This document shows, piece after piece, positions 53,819 to 63,126 of a stretch of DNA of 64,000 nucleotides (position 1 is its first letter; each line of letters begins with the position of its first letter). The position numbers and the translations under genes are program-made. The notes beneath the pieces were generated by a model. The model worked only from the letters and a program-made list of their open reading frames with translations, was not told the DNA's origin and ran no database searches. This DNA is from Pseudomonas sp. GV071. GTDB lineage: Bacteria; Pseudomonadota; Gammaproteobacteria; Pseudomonadales; Pseudomonadaceae. Location: assembly GCF_003050835.1 (NCBI RefSeq), contig NZ_QAOJ01000014.1:1-64000 (forward strand). Direction: 5' to 3'.

Positions 53819-54595
53819 TCATACAGGGGGTTGGAGGAAAGCCAGCAGGCGGGTTTCGAAGTCGGTTTGCTCGGTCAGGTTGCAGGCATGGCCACCGAAG
53901 TCGCGCACGTCCAGCTCGGCATTGGCCAGGCCTTCGGCCAACTGCACCGATTGCGTCCACGGCACCAGGCTGTCGTCGCGGCTGGCCATCACCAGCGTCG
54001 GCACCTTGATCGCGCCCAACTGCGCGCTGATGTCGAAGGCCCGCAGCGCGGCAATGCGCAGCAAGGTGTTGGTCTCGCCAGGAAAGTGCGCCAGGGCGTG
54101 GGCGAGGTCGGCTTCCAGGCGTTCGCCGTTGGCCACGATCCAGGTTGGCGGATACAGGAACAGCGGCTGCGCGGCGACATAGGCTGCCGCACCGCAGTGG
54201 GTGAGCAATTGAATGCGCGTGTCGAAACAACGCGCGCTGTGGGCATTGGGCGCGGCCCAGGCGTTGATCAGCACCAGACGCTCCAGCAGCGCGGGGCGGT
54301 GCAGGGCGATCTGCAGCCCGACCAGGCCACCGAGGGCATGGCCGACAAAGGCGCAGTGGGTAACGGCCAGGCTGTCGAGCAAGGTCAGCAGTTCATCGGC
54401 CATATCGGCAATCGAATAGCCCTCGGCCAGCGCCGCCGGACTGCGCCCGGTGCCGCGCTGGTCATAGCTGATCACTCGGTGCGTTTTGCTCAGTGCCGTC
54501 AGGTGCGGCGCCCAATAGCCCGCCGCACCCCCGAGGCCGGAACACAGCACCACGGTCTGGGTCGCCTCGGGGTTGCCGTGGATTTCGTAGTGCAT
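53819..54595 (-). CDS. rutD: Aminoacrylate hydrolase-like protein RutD
   Basis: A 258-residue alpha/beta hydrolase proposed to speed 3-aminoacrylate breakdown. The nucleophile elbow reads VGHALGGLVG, with Ala where most hydrolases have Ser; RutD proteins share this, so it is not damage. CSGLGGAAGYWAPHL near residue 20 is the oxyanion region and FGGHACNLTEQ near 233 holds the His. ATG 54595 has CGGAGG seven bases before; an in-frame ATG at 54613 overlaps the rutC stop. Confidence 0.92.
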   Translation of the reverse strand: MHYEIHGNPEATQTVVLCSGLGGAAGYWAPHLTALSKTHRVISYDQRGTGRSPAALAEGYSIADMADELLTLLDSLAVTHCAFVGHALGGLVGLQIALHRPALLERLVLINAWAAPNAHSARCFDTRIQLLTHCGAAAYVAAQPLFLYPPTWIVANGERLEADLAHALAHFPGETNTLLRIAALRAFDISAQLGAIKVPTLVMASRDDSLVPWTQSVQLAEGLANAELDVRDFGGHACNLTEQTDFETRLLAFLQPPV

Positions 54596-54609
54596 GCCAA
54601 CGCCTCCGG

Positions 54610-54996
54610 TCATTTGCCGACGTGGGCGATGGAGGCGATTTCGATCAGCGCTTCGGGCTTCACCAGGCCGCACTGGATGCAGTAACGCGCCGGTTTTTCC
54701 CCGGCAAAGTACTCGGCGTACACCGTGTTGATGGCGGCGTAATCGGCCCAGTCCTTGAGCATGATCATGTTGAAGGTGACGTCATCCATCGTGCCGCCCG
54801 CGGCCTCGACCACGCCCTTGATGGTTTCCAGTACATGGCGGGTCTGCTCGGTGGCGTTGCCGACATGCACCACGTTGGCGTCTTTATCCAATGGCAGGGT
54901 GCCGGCGACGTAGAGCACGCCATCGGCCAGCGAGCCGGGTACGTAAGGGGCCAGCGGTTTGCCGGTGCCCGGCGGAATGATCGATTGTTTTGGCAT
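54610..54996 (-). CDS. rutC: 3-aminoacrylate deaminase RutC (RidA family)
   Basis: A 128-residue RidA/YjgF-type protein that removes amino-acrylate. The start PKQSIIPPGTGKPLAPYVPG and the end GLVKPEALIEIASIAHVGK are RutC-like; the Cys and Arg of the active cleft are in KPARYCIQCGLVKPE near residue 108. AGGAAG precedes ATG 54996. It lies two bases after the rutB stop and overlaps the region of the rutD start. Confidence 0.94.
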   Translation of the reverse strand: MPKQSIIPPGTGKPLAPYVPGSLADGVLYVAGTLPLDKDANVVHVGNATEQTRHVLETIKGVVEAAGGTMDDVTFNMIMLKDWADYAAINTVYAEYFAGEKPARYCIQCGLVKPEALIEIASIAHVGK

Positions 54997-54998
54997 GT

Positions 54999-55732
54999 TC
55001 AAGCTTCCTGTGTGGGGCGAAAGGTGGTGCAGAAGGCATCGACCGAGGACACCCAGCCGAAGAAGGTTTCGATATTGAACAGCGCCGCCTCCTGGGCGGC
55101 GGGCGGACCGGCCTGGTGGGTGGCGTCGGCCAGCACTACGCCGAAATATTCGAGAAAAAAGCCATCGCGCAGGGTCGACTCCACGCACACGTTGGTGGCG
55201 ATACCGGTGAACACCAGGTTCTTGATGCCACGGGCGCGCAGGATGCTGTCCAGTGGGGTGTTGAAGAAGCCGCTGTAGCGCGGTTTGGGCATCACGATGT
55301 CGCCGGGCAACGGTTGCAGTTCATCCACCAGCGCGTAATCCCAGCCGCCTTTGGATAACAACGTGCCTTGCAGCTCGGGGCGCTTGCGCATGGTTTTCAG
55401 GGCGTTGGACTTGTGCCAGTTCGGCGAGCCCGGGCCACCGGCTTCCACGTAGTCCGCGTCCCAGCCATTCTGGAAAAAGATCACCTGCACGCCGGCTTTG
55501 CGGGCGGCGGCGATGGCCACCTGAATCTTTTCGATCACCGGGCCCGTGGACGACACATCGAAACCGGCCAGGTCCAGGTAACCGCCGAGGGTGGAATAAG
55601 CGTTCTGCATATCCACCACAATCAGGGCGGTCTGGCTGGCGCGCAGTTGCAGAGGTTCGGGGCGTGCCGGCAGGGTCAGCGGTGTGCTGCTGTCGACGGC
55701 CAGCGCGTAGCTGGACACCTGTTGAACGGTCA

Positions 55733-55733
<1 letters not shown>
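54999..55733 (-). CDS. rutB: Ureidoacrylate amidohydrolase RutB
   Basis: A 244-residue isochorismatase-like amidohydrolase that cleaves ureidoacrylate peracid or its reduced form to aminoacrylate and carbamate. The catalytic triad is visible: Asp in IVVDMQNAYSTLGG near residue 41, Lys in VMPKPRYSGFFNT near 150 and Cys in GIATNVCVESTLRDG near 185. The start shares one base with the rutA stop (TAATG arrangement), so translation is coupled. Confidence 0.95.
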
Positions 55734-56815
<1,082 letters not shown>

Positions 56816-56901
56816 GGATATAACCCCCTGATTATGCTTTTTTCTGGTCAATGCCAGCATGATCGCCGCACGTTCGTGCGGCGACAGGTCGCAGGGGATT
56901 G

Positions 56902-56917
56902 AGCACGGACTGTGCCA
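56902..56917 (-). promoter_or_regulatory. Sigma-54 (-24/-12) promoter of rutA
   Basis: On the minus strand TGGCACAGTCCGTGCT keeps the TGGCAC and TGCT blocks with the required GG-N10-GC spacing (56916-56915 and 56904-56903). The start would be near 56891, giving a leader of about 75 bases before the rutA ATG. Confidence 0.72.
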
Positions 56918-56970
56918 AAAATGAAAACCGTAGGGAAAACAGCCGCTTGGAATTTCTCAGGGGCTTAGCA

Positions 56971-56986
56971 CAGACCAAGTGGTCTG
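56971..56986. promoter_or_regulatory. RutR-like operator
   Basis: CAGACCAAGTGGTCTG is a perfect 7-2-7 palindrome. Its core GACCA-NN-TGGTC agrees with the E. coli RutR site TTGACCA-NN-TGGTCAA. It lies between divergent rutA and rutR, 54 bases upstream of the sigma-54 promoter. Confidence 0.7.
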
Positions 56987-56992
56987 CTTTAG

Positions 56993-57009
56993 AGCGCCTG
57001 GTTTGTGCA
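56993..57009 (-). promoter_or_regulatory. NtrC-like site upstream of rutA
   Basis: Minus strand TGCACAAACCAGGCGCT matches TGCACTATTTTGGTGCA at about ten or eleven of 17 positions, with TGCAC intact but the right half changed. Its centre is about 110 bases upstream of the predicted start, a normal NtrC distance. One weak site only. Confidence 0.35.
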
Positions 57010-57089
57010 CGCTGCCCGCAAAAGAGGCGTGTGCACTGACAGCCTCAGCTGTTTTGGCTATCGTGGCGCGGGCTTATTGAGGAGGCTGT

Positions 57090-57764
57090 ATGGCCGAGCA
57101 ACATCCACCGAGCGCTGCCAAGGCTGTGCGTACCCCCAGCGCGGCGACGCTGGCGCGGCGTGAGCGGCAAATGGAAAGCAAGCGAGCCGCCATCAGTGCG
57201 GCCGCCATCGAGTTGTTTTCCCAGTTTGGTCTGCATGGCACCAGCCTGGATCAGGTGGCGGCCCGCGCCGATGTGTCCAAAACCAACCTGCTGTACTACT
57301 TCGGCAGCAAGGAAGACCTGTACCTGGCGGTGCTGCATCAGTTGATGAGCGTGTGGCTGGCGCCGCTGCGGGCGCTGAGTGTCGAGATGGAGCCATTGGC
57401 AGCGATCAGCGAATACCTGCGCCTGAAGCTGGAACTGTCGCGGGACGAGCCGGCGGCCTCGCGGCTGTTCTGCCTGGAAATCATACAGGGTGCACCGCTG
57501 CTGCGTGGCGAACTGCAGCACGAGCTGCGCGACCTGGTGCACAGCAAAACCGAGGTGATCCGCACGTGGAGCGAGGCCGGCCGGCTGGCGCCGGTAGACC
57601 CGTACCACCTGATCTTTTCCCTGTGGGCCACCACCCAGCACTACGCCGACTTCCGTGTGCAGGTCGAATCCATCACCGGCCGCACCCTGGATGATCCGGC
57701 CTTTTTCGAGCAAGTGCTGAGCAGCCTGCAGGCGCTGATTCTGGACGGTATCCGTCCGCGCTAA
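57090..57764 (+). CDS. rutR: TetR-family regulator RutR
   Basis: A 224-residue regulator, expected to repress rutABCDF in absence of uracil. The helix-turn-helix region is RAAISAAAIELFSQFGLHGTSL and VAARADVSKTNLLYYFGSKEDL, at residues 30-75. The C-terminal ligand domain begins near 85 and contains SRLFCLEIIQGAP. ATG 57090 follows TGAGGAGGCTGT. It is divergent from rutA, with the operator between. In the E. coli case uracil binding releases the DNA. Confidence 0.94.
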   Translation: MAEQHPPSAAKAVRTPSAATLARRERQMESKRAAISAAAIELFSQFGLHGTSLDQVAARADVSKTNLLYYFGSKEDLYLAVLHQLMSVWLAPLRALSVEMEPLAAISEYLRLKLELSRDEPAASRLFCLEIIQGAPLLRGELQHELRDLVHSKTEVIRTWSEAGRLAPVDPYHLIFSLWATTQHYADFRVQVESITGRTLDDPAFFEQVLSSLQALILDGIRPR

Positions 57765-57770
57765 ACCCGC

Positions 57771-58412
57771 TTAACGGGTGGAATCCACCAGCACTTCTTC
57801 GCCCAGAGCGCCATTGACCGGCAGCGGCTGGTAAGTGGAGTTGGCCGCGCGCATCACCCTGATGGCGCGTGCGCCGGCGGCCTGGGCCGAGGTGATGTCG
57901 GCGTCCGAGTCGCCGTAGTACAGGTGCAGGCCGCGGTCGTGAATAAAGCGGGTCTTCTCCGGCCCGGAAGTGAACACCACCGGCTGCATGTTCTTGATGG
58001 CAAAGGTCTGCTGCAGGATGGTTGTCACTTGTTCGCCCTCAGTGTGCGGGCGGCCGGTAATAAAGTAGATCGTGTCGCCGCGGCCCTGGTGCAGGGCAAT
58101 CAGCGAACGCGCCACTTCCTTGGGCAGGGAATAGCGGTCGCAACCGCCATTGGTTTCCTTCCAGAACTCGGTGTTCTTCAAATAATCGTTGCTGCCTGGC
58201 GAGTACTTCTGCTGCCCGGCATAGAAGCACGGGCTGGAGAACAGCACGGTGTCATCTATATCGAAACCGACCGCCATCGGCGCGTCCTTCTGGATGCTCT
58301 CGGCCAGCCGCTCGAGGGTGATCCAGTGAATGGTCGATTGCGGTGCTTGGCTGGCACAACCAAGCAACAGCAGGGAAAGAACAGCTGCCAGGGATAGGTG
58401 GGAAATACGCAC
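57771..58412 (-). CDS. aphA: Class B acid phosphatase AphA-like lipoprotein
   Basis: A 213-residue HAD-type phosphatase of the periplasm or outer envelope. GTG 58412 with GAGG six bases before gives a lipoprotein signal, LAAVLSLLLLGCASQ, so it is anchored at about residue 19. The catalytic motif GFDIDDTVLFSSPCF and the later YGDSDADITSAQAAGARAIR plus RAANSTYQPLP match AphA strongly. Family members hydrolyse nucleotides and organic phosphoesters and transfer phosphate to nucleosides. E. coli AphA is soluble, so the lipobox is unusual. It is convergent with rutR at six bases and divergent from exbD. Confidence 0.88.
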   Translation of the reverse strand: MRISHLSLAAVLSLLLLGCASQAPQSTIHWITLERLAESIQKDAPMAVGFDIDDTVLFSSPCFYAGQQKYSPGSNDYLKNTEFWKETNGGCDRYSLPKEVARSLIALHQGRGDTIYFITGRPHTEGEQVTTILQQTFAIKNMQPVVFTSGPEKTRFIHDRGLHLYYGDSDADITSAQAAGARAIRVMRAANSTYQPLPVNGALGEEVLVDSTR

Positions 58413-58845
58413 GAAAACCTCAAAGTCTGGAATGTGAGCCATTGCCGTCAGCAAGCGGCATGCCGGGAATGCTGGCAGTGGCGACAAAATCCAGCGAGGC
58501 CGTCCGTTAATACCTGTCACATGTGTCAATTAGGTTTCGATAGCGACAGGTTTCGCCCTGAGCGCGACTAAAAGTTCAAAATAAGTGCACGAATGATCAT
58601 TTAATGAGCGCTTATGGGGCTAAAACGCGCTGTTAGACAATGTGACAAAAGTAACCAGCCTGTTCGTTTTCCCTCCATTGCCTTGCCGAAAACCCACTTA
58701 ATCAAACTGTAACCTCATCCTTCTACTGTATTCCTGACGCCTGTGACAGTTTTGGCATGCAATGTGCTCAAGCTCTCGCAACGAAGTCGAGGTAGTCCCG
58801 CTGCGGGTGCAGTGGGGCTGGCGAAGAAAAGGTGGAGTGCAAGCA
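58413..58845. other. Divergent intergenic region aphA / exbD
   Basis: No gene is visible in 433 bases. The central part (58560-58740) is A+T-rich, as for regulatory DNA, and includes the 10-bp palindrome AATGATCATT at 58591 or nearby. Half-sites CTGTCAC and CTGTAAC resemble pho-box halves but lack the 11-bp direct spacing. No Fur box was found. So the regulator remains open. Confidence 0.55.
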
Positions 58846-59253
58846 ATGCGTAGTTGGGAAGAACCGAAAAAGAAGCGCCTGCATATCGAGATCATCCCGA
58901 TGATCGACGTGATGATGTTCCTGCTGGTGTTCTTCGTGCTGATCAGCCTGAACGTGATTCCGGCCCTGGGCATCAAAACCCAACTGCCGGGTGCGGCCCA
59001 TGCCCAGCAACTGAAACCGCAGAACAAGGCGGTGATTACCCTCGGTCTCAACGACCGTCTGCAATTGGACGGCCAGGACATGGCAGAGGACGCGATCGTC
59101 GCGCAACTGAAGACGTTGGAAAACGTTGACCAGAAGCTGGTGATCATCCTCAACAGTGATGAAGGCGTGGAAGTCGGTCGGCTGGTAACGGTCATGGACC
59201 TGCTGAAAAGCAATGGCTTCTCCAGCGTCTCCATCGCGACGAGAAAGCTGTAA
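58846..59253 (+). CDS. exbD: ExbD/TolR family energy-transducing protein
   Basis: A 135-residue inner-membrane protein, the peptidoglycan-side partner of ExbB and TonB. One membrane helix, PMIDVMMFLLVFFVLISLNV near residues 18-37, carries the conserved Asp that conducts protons. The rest is periplasmic with IKTQLPGAAHAQQLKPQNKA and the C-terminal DLLKSNGFSSVSIATRK. GGAG lies ten bases ahead of ATG 58846. It is first in an exbD-tonB-receptor-exbB order, unlike the usual exbB-exbD-tonB. Confidence 0.92.
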   Translation: MRSWEEPKKKRLHIEIIPMIDVMMFLLVFFVLISLNVIPALGIKTQLPGAAHAQQLKPQNKAVITLGLNDRLQLDGQDMAEDAIVAQLKTLENVDQKLVIILNSDEGVEVGRLVTVMDLLKSNGFSSVSIATRKL

Positions 59254-59256
59254 GCC

Positions 59257-60018
59257 ATGTCGCTCTTCTTCAAATCCCGCAAAGCACTCGCCTGCCTGCC
59301 CGCTATCTGTCTGCTCGCGGTGGCCGTTCAGAGCGCCTTGAAGGCGGACCTGAAAATCACCCCGAAGTACGACGACAGCACTGTGGAAGTGGCGCTGATC
59401 GATCCGGCCGAGTTGCAGCCGGAACCGATTCCCGCGCCGCCGCCACCGCCGCCTGAGCCGGAGCCGCTGCCCGAGCCGCCACCTGAGCCCGATCCGGAGC
59501 CGGTGGTGGAATTGCCCGAGCCGCCGCCCAAGCCCAAGCCAAAACCGCCGGAGCCCAAGCCGCAGCCACCTAAGCCAAAACCTCAGGTGGCCAAGCCCGC
59601 ACCAGCGCCAACGCCCACTCCACCGCCACAAGCGGTAGTGGCGAAGGCGGCTCCGGTAGCTGCGCCAGTTGCTGCACCCGCACCGCCAGCGGCACCGCGG
59701 GTCGATGCAGCCGCCATTGAAGGTCGTTACACCGCGGCGTTACGCGCGGATCTGGAACGTTACAAGAAATACCCCACGGGTCGCGAAGCCTCGCTTCAGC
59801 ACCCTGAGGGCGATGTGGTGGTGTGGTTGTTGGTGGACCGCAGCGGCAACGTTGTGGACTCCGGTATCGAAACCAAAGCCAAAAACATGCTGCTCAACAA
59901 AGCAGCGCAAACCAGTTTGCGGCGTTTGGAGAAGGTCACTCCGTTTCCTCAGGAGGCCTTTGGGGGCAAGGACAGATACCGCTTCACGGCAACCTTTGTT
60001 TACAACGTAGAAAACTAG
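59257..60018 (+). CDS. tonB: TonB energy transducer
   Basis: A 253-residue protein that carries proton-motive energy to an outer-membrane receptor. The N-terminal membrane helix is LACLPAICLLAVAVQSAL at residues 11-28. A Pro-rich stretch with Glu-Pro and Lys-Pro repeats runs from about 50 to 130, spanning the periplasm. The C-terminal TonB fold begins near residue 155 with RYTAALRADLERYKKYPTGR and ends ATFVYNVEN. The gap from exbD is three bases. It is expected to act on the receptor encoded next. Confidence 0.93.
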   Translation: MSLFFKSRKALACLPAICLLAVAVQSALKADLKITPKYDDSTVEVALIDPAELQPEPIPAPPPPPPEPEPLPEPPPEPDPEPVVELPEPPPKPKPKPPEPKPQPPKPKPQVAKPAPAPTPTPPPQAVVAKAAPVAAPVAAPAPPAAPRVDAAAIEGRYTAALRADLERYKKYPTGREASLQHPEGDVVVWLLVDRSGNVVDSGIETKAKNMLLNKAAQTSLRRLEKVTPFPQEAFGGKDRYRFTATFVYNVEN

Positions 60019-60068
60019 AAACCATAACTAAAACAGACACCTGCCAAAGAAATTTCAGGAGTTAATAC

Positions 60069-62408
60069 GTGAAACTTAATCCAATTTTCGCGATGTTCCT
60101 TGCAGCCGGCCTTGGGGGCTGGACGGTGGCTGCATTGGCCGAAGACTCGGTGGACGTCGGTGATGTAAACGTGACGGGGCAAACCCTGGGCAACGGCCAG
60201 ATGGTCAAGGAAGAGGCGCCGAAAGCGCGCTCCACCGTGACCAAAGAAGCACTGGAAAAGATGGCACCGACTGGTAACGCCATCGACAAGCTGAAGTACA
60301 CCCCGGGCGTGAACGTCTCCAGTGACGACTCCACCGGTTTGAGCGGTTTCAACTTCACCATGCGTGGCATGAGCTCCGACCAGGTGGGTGTATCGCTCGA
60401 CGGTATCCCGGTCAACGACTCGGGCAACTACAACCTGTACCCGAACCTGCTGGGCGACCCGGAAAACCTCGGCGAAGTATTCGCCACCCAGGGCTCTTCC
60501 GAAATCGACGCGCCGCACATCGGTTCCTCTGGCGGCAACATCGGTCTGGTTACCCTGCGTCCGGAAAAAGACTTCGGTGTGTTCGGCAAACAGACCATCG
60601 GCAGCAACAACCTGCGCAAAACCTTCGTGCGCCTGAACACCGGCGAATACATGGGCCTGAGCAACTACATCTCGGCATCCCATACCGAGGGTGACAAGTG
60701 GCGCGGTGAGGGTGTGCTGCGGGCTGACAAGGTGACCTTGAACAGCCTGTTCGATGACCACGAAGGCAATACGCTCAACGCCATCATCAACTACCACCAG
60801 CAGGACAACTACAACTACTCCAACCCGAGCAAGGCGCAGTACAAAACCTACGGCCGCGACTTCGACTACCTGGACAGCCCGAGCTACAACAGCAACGGCA
60901 AGATCCGCACCGGCACCGGAACCACTGTCAACGGCGTGACTCGCGGTACCGGTTACTCGGTGCTGATGCGTAACCCGTTCGAGAACGTGACCGCGTCCCT
61001 GACCGGCCGCTTTCAGCTGCGCGATGACGTGTTGCTGACCGTAGCGCCTTACTACTACTGGGCCAACGGTGGCAGTTTCAGCAACTTCACCGGTCCGTAT
61101 TCGTTGAACCGCACCACCGGTAACGCGGGCGGCAACTACGACCTGAGCAACCTCGCCACGTCGGCCCAGTACAACGCCGATGGCACTGCCAACGGCGGCC
61201 TGTACTACCGCCCTTCGATCACCGAAACCTGGCGCCCGGGTATCAACACCAGCATCAAATGGGACATCAACGACGAGCACACCTTCAGCACCGGTTACTG
61301 GTATGAGCGTGCGCGTCAGCGTCAGAGCCAGCCGTACATTCGCCTGACCGAATCGGGCAAACCGGTGGATATCTCGCCAGGCTATGACGACGGCAACGCG
61401 GTGGTCGATGCCAATGGCAACGTGATTCAGGGCCGTAACCAGTTCACCGTCACCCCGGCGCAAAAGCTGTTTGCCCAGGACGTGTGGAGTGTGACCCCGG
61501 ACCTGAGTCTGACTGCCGGTATTGCCTACGACTACTCCGAGCGCCAGGGCAACAACAAGGGCAGCCTGACCGCGAAAAAGGAAAAGCGTAACCAGACCTA
61601 CCACGAGTTCCTGCCAAGCTTCAGTGCGGCGTACCAGGTGAACGCAGAGAACCAGGCGTTCTACAACCTGACCCGCAACATGCGTACCCCGCCGAACTAT
61701 GTGCTCTACAACAAGGGCGACTCCCTCAGCCTGAAACCCGAGCTGAGCTGGAACCAGGAACTGGGCTGGCGCTTCGCGACTGAAGACGTGGCCCTGAGCG
61801 CGACCCTGTTCTACCTGCAGTTCAAAGATCGCCAGGTGTCCAGCTACAACGTGACCGAAGGCGACTACGAGATGCTCAACGTCGGCACCGTGATCAACAA
61901 GGGTGTGGAGCTGGAGCTGAGCGGTCTGTTGCCGCACGACTTCAACTACTACGCCTCGTACACCTACACCGAAAGCGAGCAACAGGACGACCTGCTGTAC
62001 CGCGGCGTCAACCTGCCCACCGAAGGCAAGACGGTTGCCGGCGTGCCGCGCGACATGTTCAACGCCAGCCTGGGTTGGGATAACGGTCGGTACTACTCGA
62101 ACATCGTGGGCAAGTACGTCGGCAAGCAATACGGCGACATGACCAACGACGAGAGCATCACCGACTTCGCCGTGGCCGACCTGAACCTGGGTGTTCACCT
62201 GCCGGTGAACAAGAACCTGATGAAGGCCGCGACCATTCGCCTGTCGGTTACCAACCTGTTCGACAAGGACTACCTGAGCGGCGTGAAGTCGACCCAGTTC
62301 TCGGCTGTCGACTACGACCCACGAAGCACCAACTCCACGAAGTCCGACCCGTACTACACCATCGGTGAAGAGCGCACGGTTTCGGTTTCCTTCGAAGGTT
62401 CGTTCTAA
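60069..62408 (+). CDS. TonB-dependent outer-membrane receptor, substrate unknown
   Basis: A 779-residue outer-membrane beta-barrel receptor. GTG 60069 follows CAGGAGTTAATAC. The signal peptide ends AALA near residue 24; the plug domain (about 35-170) shows AIDKLKYTPGVNVSSDDS, NFTMRGMSSDQVGVSLDGIP and SSGGNIGLVTLRPE. The barrel ends YYTIGEERTVSVSFEGSF, a normal terminal strand with Phe. No siderophore or haem family resemblance is obvious, and no extracytoplasmic signalling domain precedes the plug. It is flanked by exbD-tonB upstream and exbB downstream, so it has its own energy unit. Confidence 0.92.
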   Translation: MKLNPIFAMFLAAGLGGWTVAALAEDSVDVGDVNVTGQTLGNGQMVKEEAPKARSTVTKEALEKMAPTGNAIDKLKYTPGVNVSSDDSTGLSGFNFTMRGMSSDQVGVSLDGIPVNDSGNYNLYPNLLGDPENLGEVFATQGSSEIDAPHIGSSGGNIGLVTLRPEKDFGVFGKQTIGSNNLRKTFVRLNTGEYMGLSNYISASHTEGDKWRGEGVLRADKVTLNSLFDDHEGNTLNAIINYHQQDNYNYSNPSKAQYKTYGRDFDYLDSPSYNSNGKIRTGTGTTVNGVTRGTGYSVLMRNPFENVTASLTGRFQLRDDVLLTVAPYYYWANGGSFSNFTGPYSLNRTTGNAGGNYDLSNLATSAQYNADGTANGGLYYRPSITETWRPGINTSIKWDINDEHTFSTGYWYERARQRQSQPYIRLTESGKPVDISPGYDDGNAVVDANGNVIQGRNQFTVTPAQKLFAQDVWSVTPDLSLTAGIAYDYSERQGNNKGSLTAKKEKRNQTYHEFLPSFSAAYQVNAENQAFYNLTRNMRTPPNYVLYNKGDSLSLKPELSWNQELGWRFATEDVALSATLFYLQFKDRQVSSYNVTEGDYEMLNVGTVINKGVELELSGLLPHDFNYYASYTYTESEQQDDLLYRGVNLPTEGKTVAGVPRDMFNASLGWDNGRYYSNIVGKYVGKQYGDMTNDESITDFAVADLNLGVHLPVNKNLMKAATIRLSVTNLFDKDYLSGVKSTQFSAVDYDPRSTNSTKSDPYYTIGEERTVSVSFEGSF

Positions 62409-62422
62409 CGCGTCCCCCAAGT

Positions 62423-62444
62423 CCGGGGCGCGCAAGCGCCCCGG
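62423..62444 (+). repeat. Hairpin between receptor and exbB genes
   Basis: CCGGGGCGC-GCAA-GCGCCCCGG is a nine-pair stem with a GCAA tetraloop, 14 bases after the receptor stop. No T-run follows, so it probably shapes transcript stability or abundance of receptor versus exbB rather than ending the transcript. Confidence 0.7.
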
Positions 62445-62468
62445 CATTTCAGCCCGAGGTATCTCAAC

Positions 62469-63110
62469 ATGAACATGGATCTACTCCACGACATTACCTT
62501 CTACATCATGTACGGCGCGGCAGCCCTGGCTGCGTTCGTGGTGGTGGAGCGCGGTATTTTCTTCGCCTACAACCTGAACAAGGCGCGCAAGCTGGAAGCC
62601 GCCCTGCACAAGAAAGTGCGCAGCTACGAAGAGTTGCCGGAAGAGCTGCGCAAGCGCGACAGCCTGCCTTTGCAGCTGGTGCGTGAACTGTTCGAAGGCC
62701 GCGTCGGCCTGCATTCGCACAACGAGCTGGAAGACCTCGGCCAGGCGATTTATATCTCCATGCGCGGCAAGCTCAACCACAGCCTGTGGATTCTCGAAGC
62801 CGTGGTCGCCGGTGCGCCGCTGCTCGGTCTGCTGGGCACCATTCTCGGCATCATCGACACCTTCAAGGCCCTCGCTGAAGCCGGCGTTTCCGATCCGGGC
62901 GAAGTCTCTCGCGGCATCGGCACGGCGCTCTACGCCACCGCCCTGGGTATCTCCATCGCGCTGGTGGGTCTGGTGTGCAACAGCCACCTGCAAGACCGCC
63001 TCGAACTGATCAACGACCACCTGAAAATGCTCCTGCTGCGTGCTGGCATGGGTACTGCTTTCGTTGCCAAACCGGTTGCCGCGCAAGCCGCCAACCTGCA
63101 ACACGCTTAA
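62469..63110 (+). CDS. exbB: ExbB/TolQ/MotA-type proton channel protein
   Basis: A 213-residue inner-membrane protein with three helices: IMYGAAALAAFVVVERGIFF near residue 15, WILEAVVAGAPLLGLLGTIL near 105, and IGTALYATALGISIALVGL near 140. The conserved pore Thr and Gly lie in the last two. It partners with the ExbD at 58846. Its place after the receptor separates it from exbD by over 3 kb. AGCCCGAGGTATCTCAAC precedes the ATG. Confidence 0.92.
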   Translation: MNMDLLHDITFYIMYGAAALAAFVVVERGIFFAYNLNKARKLEAALHKKVRSYEELPEELRKRDSLPLQLVRELFEGRVGLHSHNELEDLGQAIYISMRGKLNHSLWILEAVVAGAPLLGLLGTILGIIDTFKALAEAGVSDPGEVSRGIGTALYATALGISIALVGLVCNSHLQDRLELINDHLKMLLLRAGMGTAFVAKPVAAQAANLQHA

Positions 63111-63126
63111 GCGTCTGGGGATTTCC

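Larger units (their letters stand above)
56816..57089. promoter_or_regulatory. Divergent regulatory region of rutA and rutR
   Basis: These 274 bases hold no gene. From left to right they contain the rutA leader, a sigma-54 type promoter reading left (56902-56917), a RutR-like palindrome (56971-56986), an NtrC-like site (56993-57009) and the rutR ribosome site TGAGGAGGC. A 9-bp hairpin CGCCGCACG-TT-CGTGCGGCG sits at 56866-56885 in the rutA leader. Confidence 0.7.

Noticed and set aside
53819..54595. RutD suspected inactive because GHALGG lacks the Ser nucleophile
   Set aside because: Ala at this place is normal for RutD, so it is not a sign of decay.
58580..58610. Fur-box candidate around AATGATCATT
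   Set aside because: Only the central half fits the 19-bp Fur consensus; flanks do not.
58500..58760. Pho-box candidates CTGTCACATGTGTCA and CTGTAAC...CTGTAT upstream of exbD
   Set aside because: Repeat spacings are 9 and 19 bases, not the 11 of a pho box, so PhoB control is not claimed.
60015..62447. An 810-codon frame antisense to the TonB-dependent receptor
   Set aside because: Shadow frame with low-complexity Val/Gly/His composition; receptor motifs are on the plus strand.
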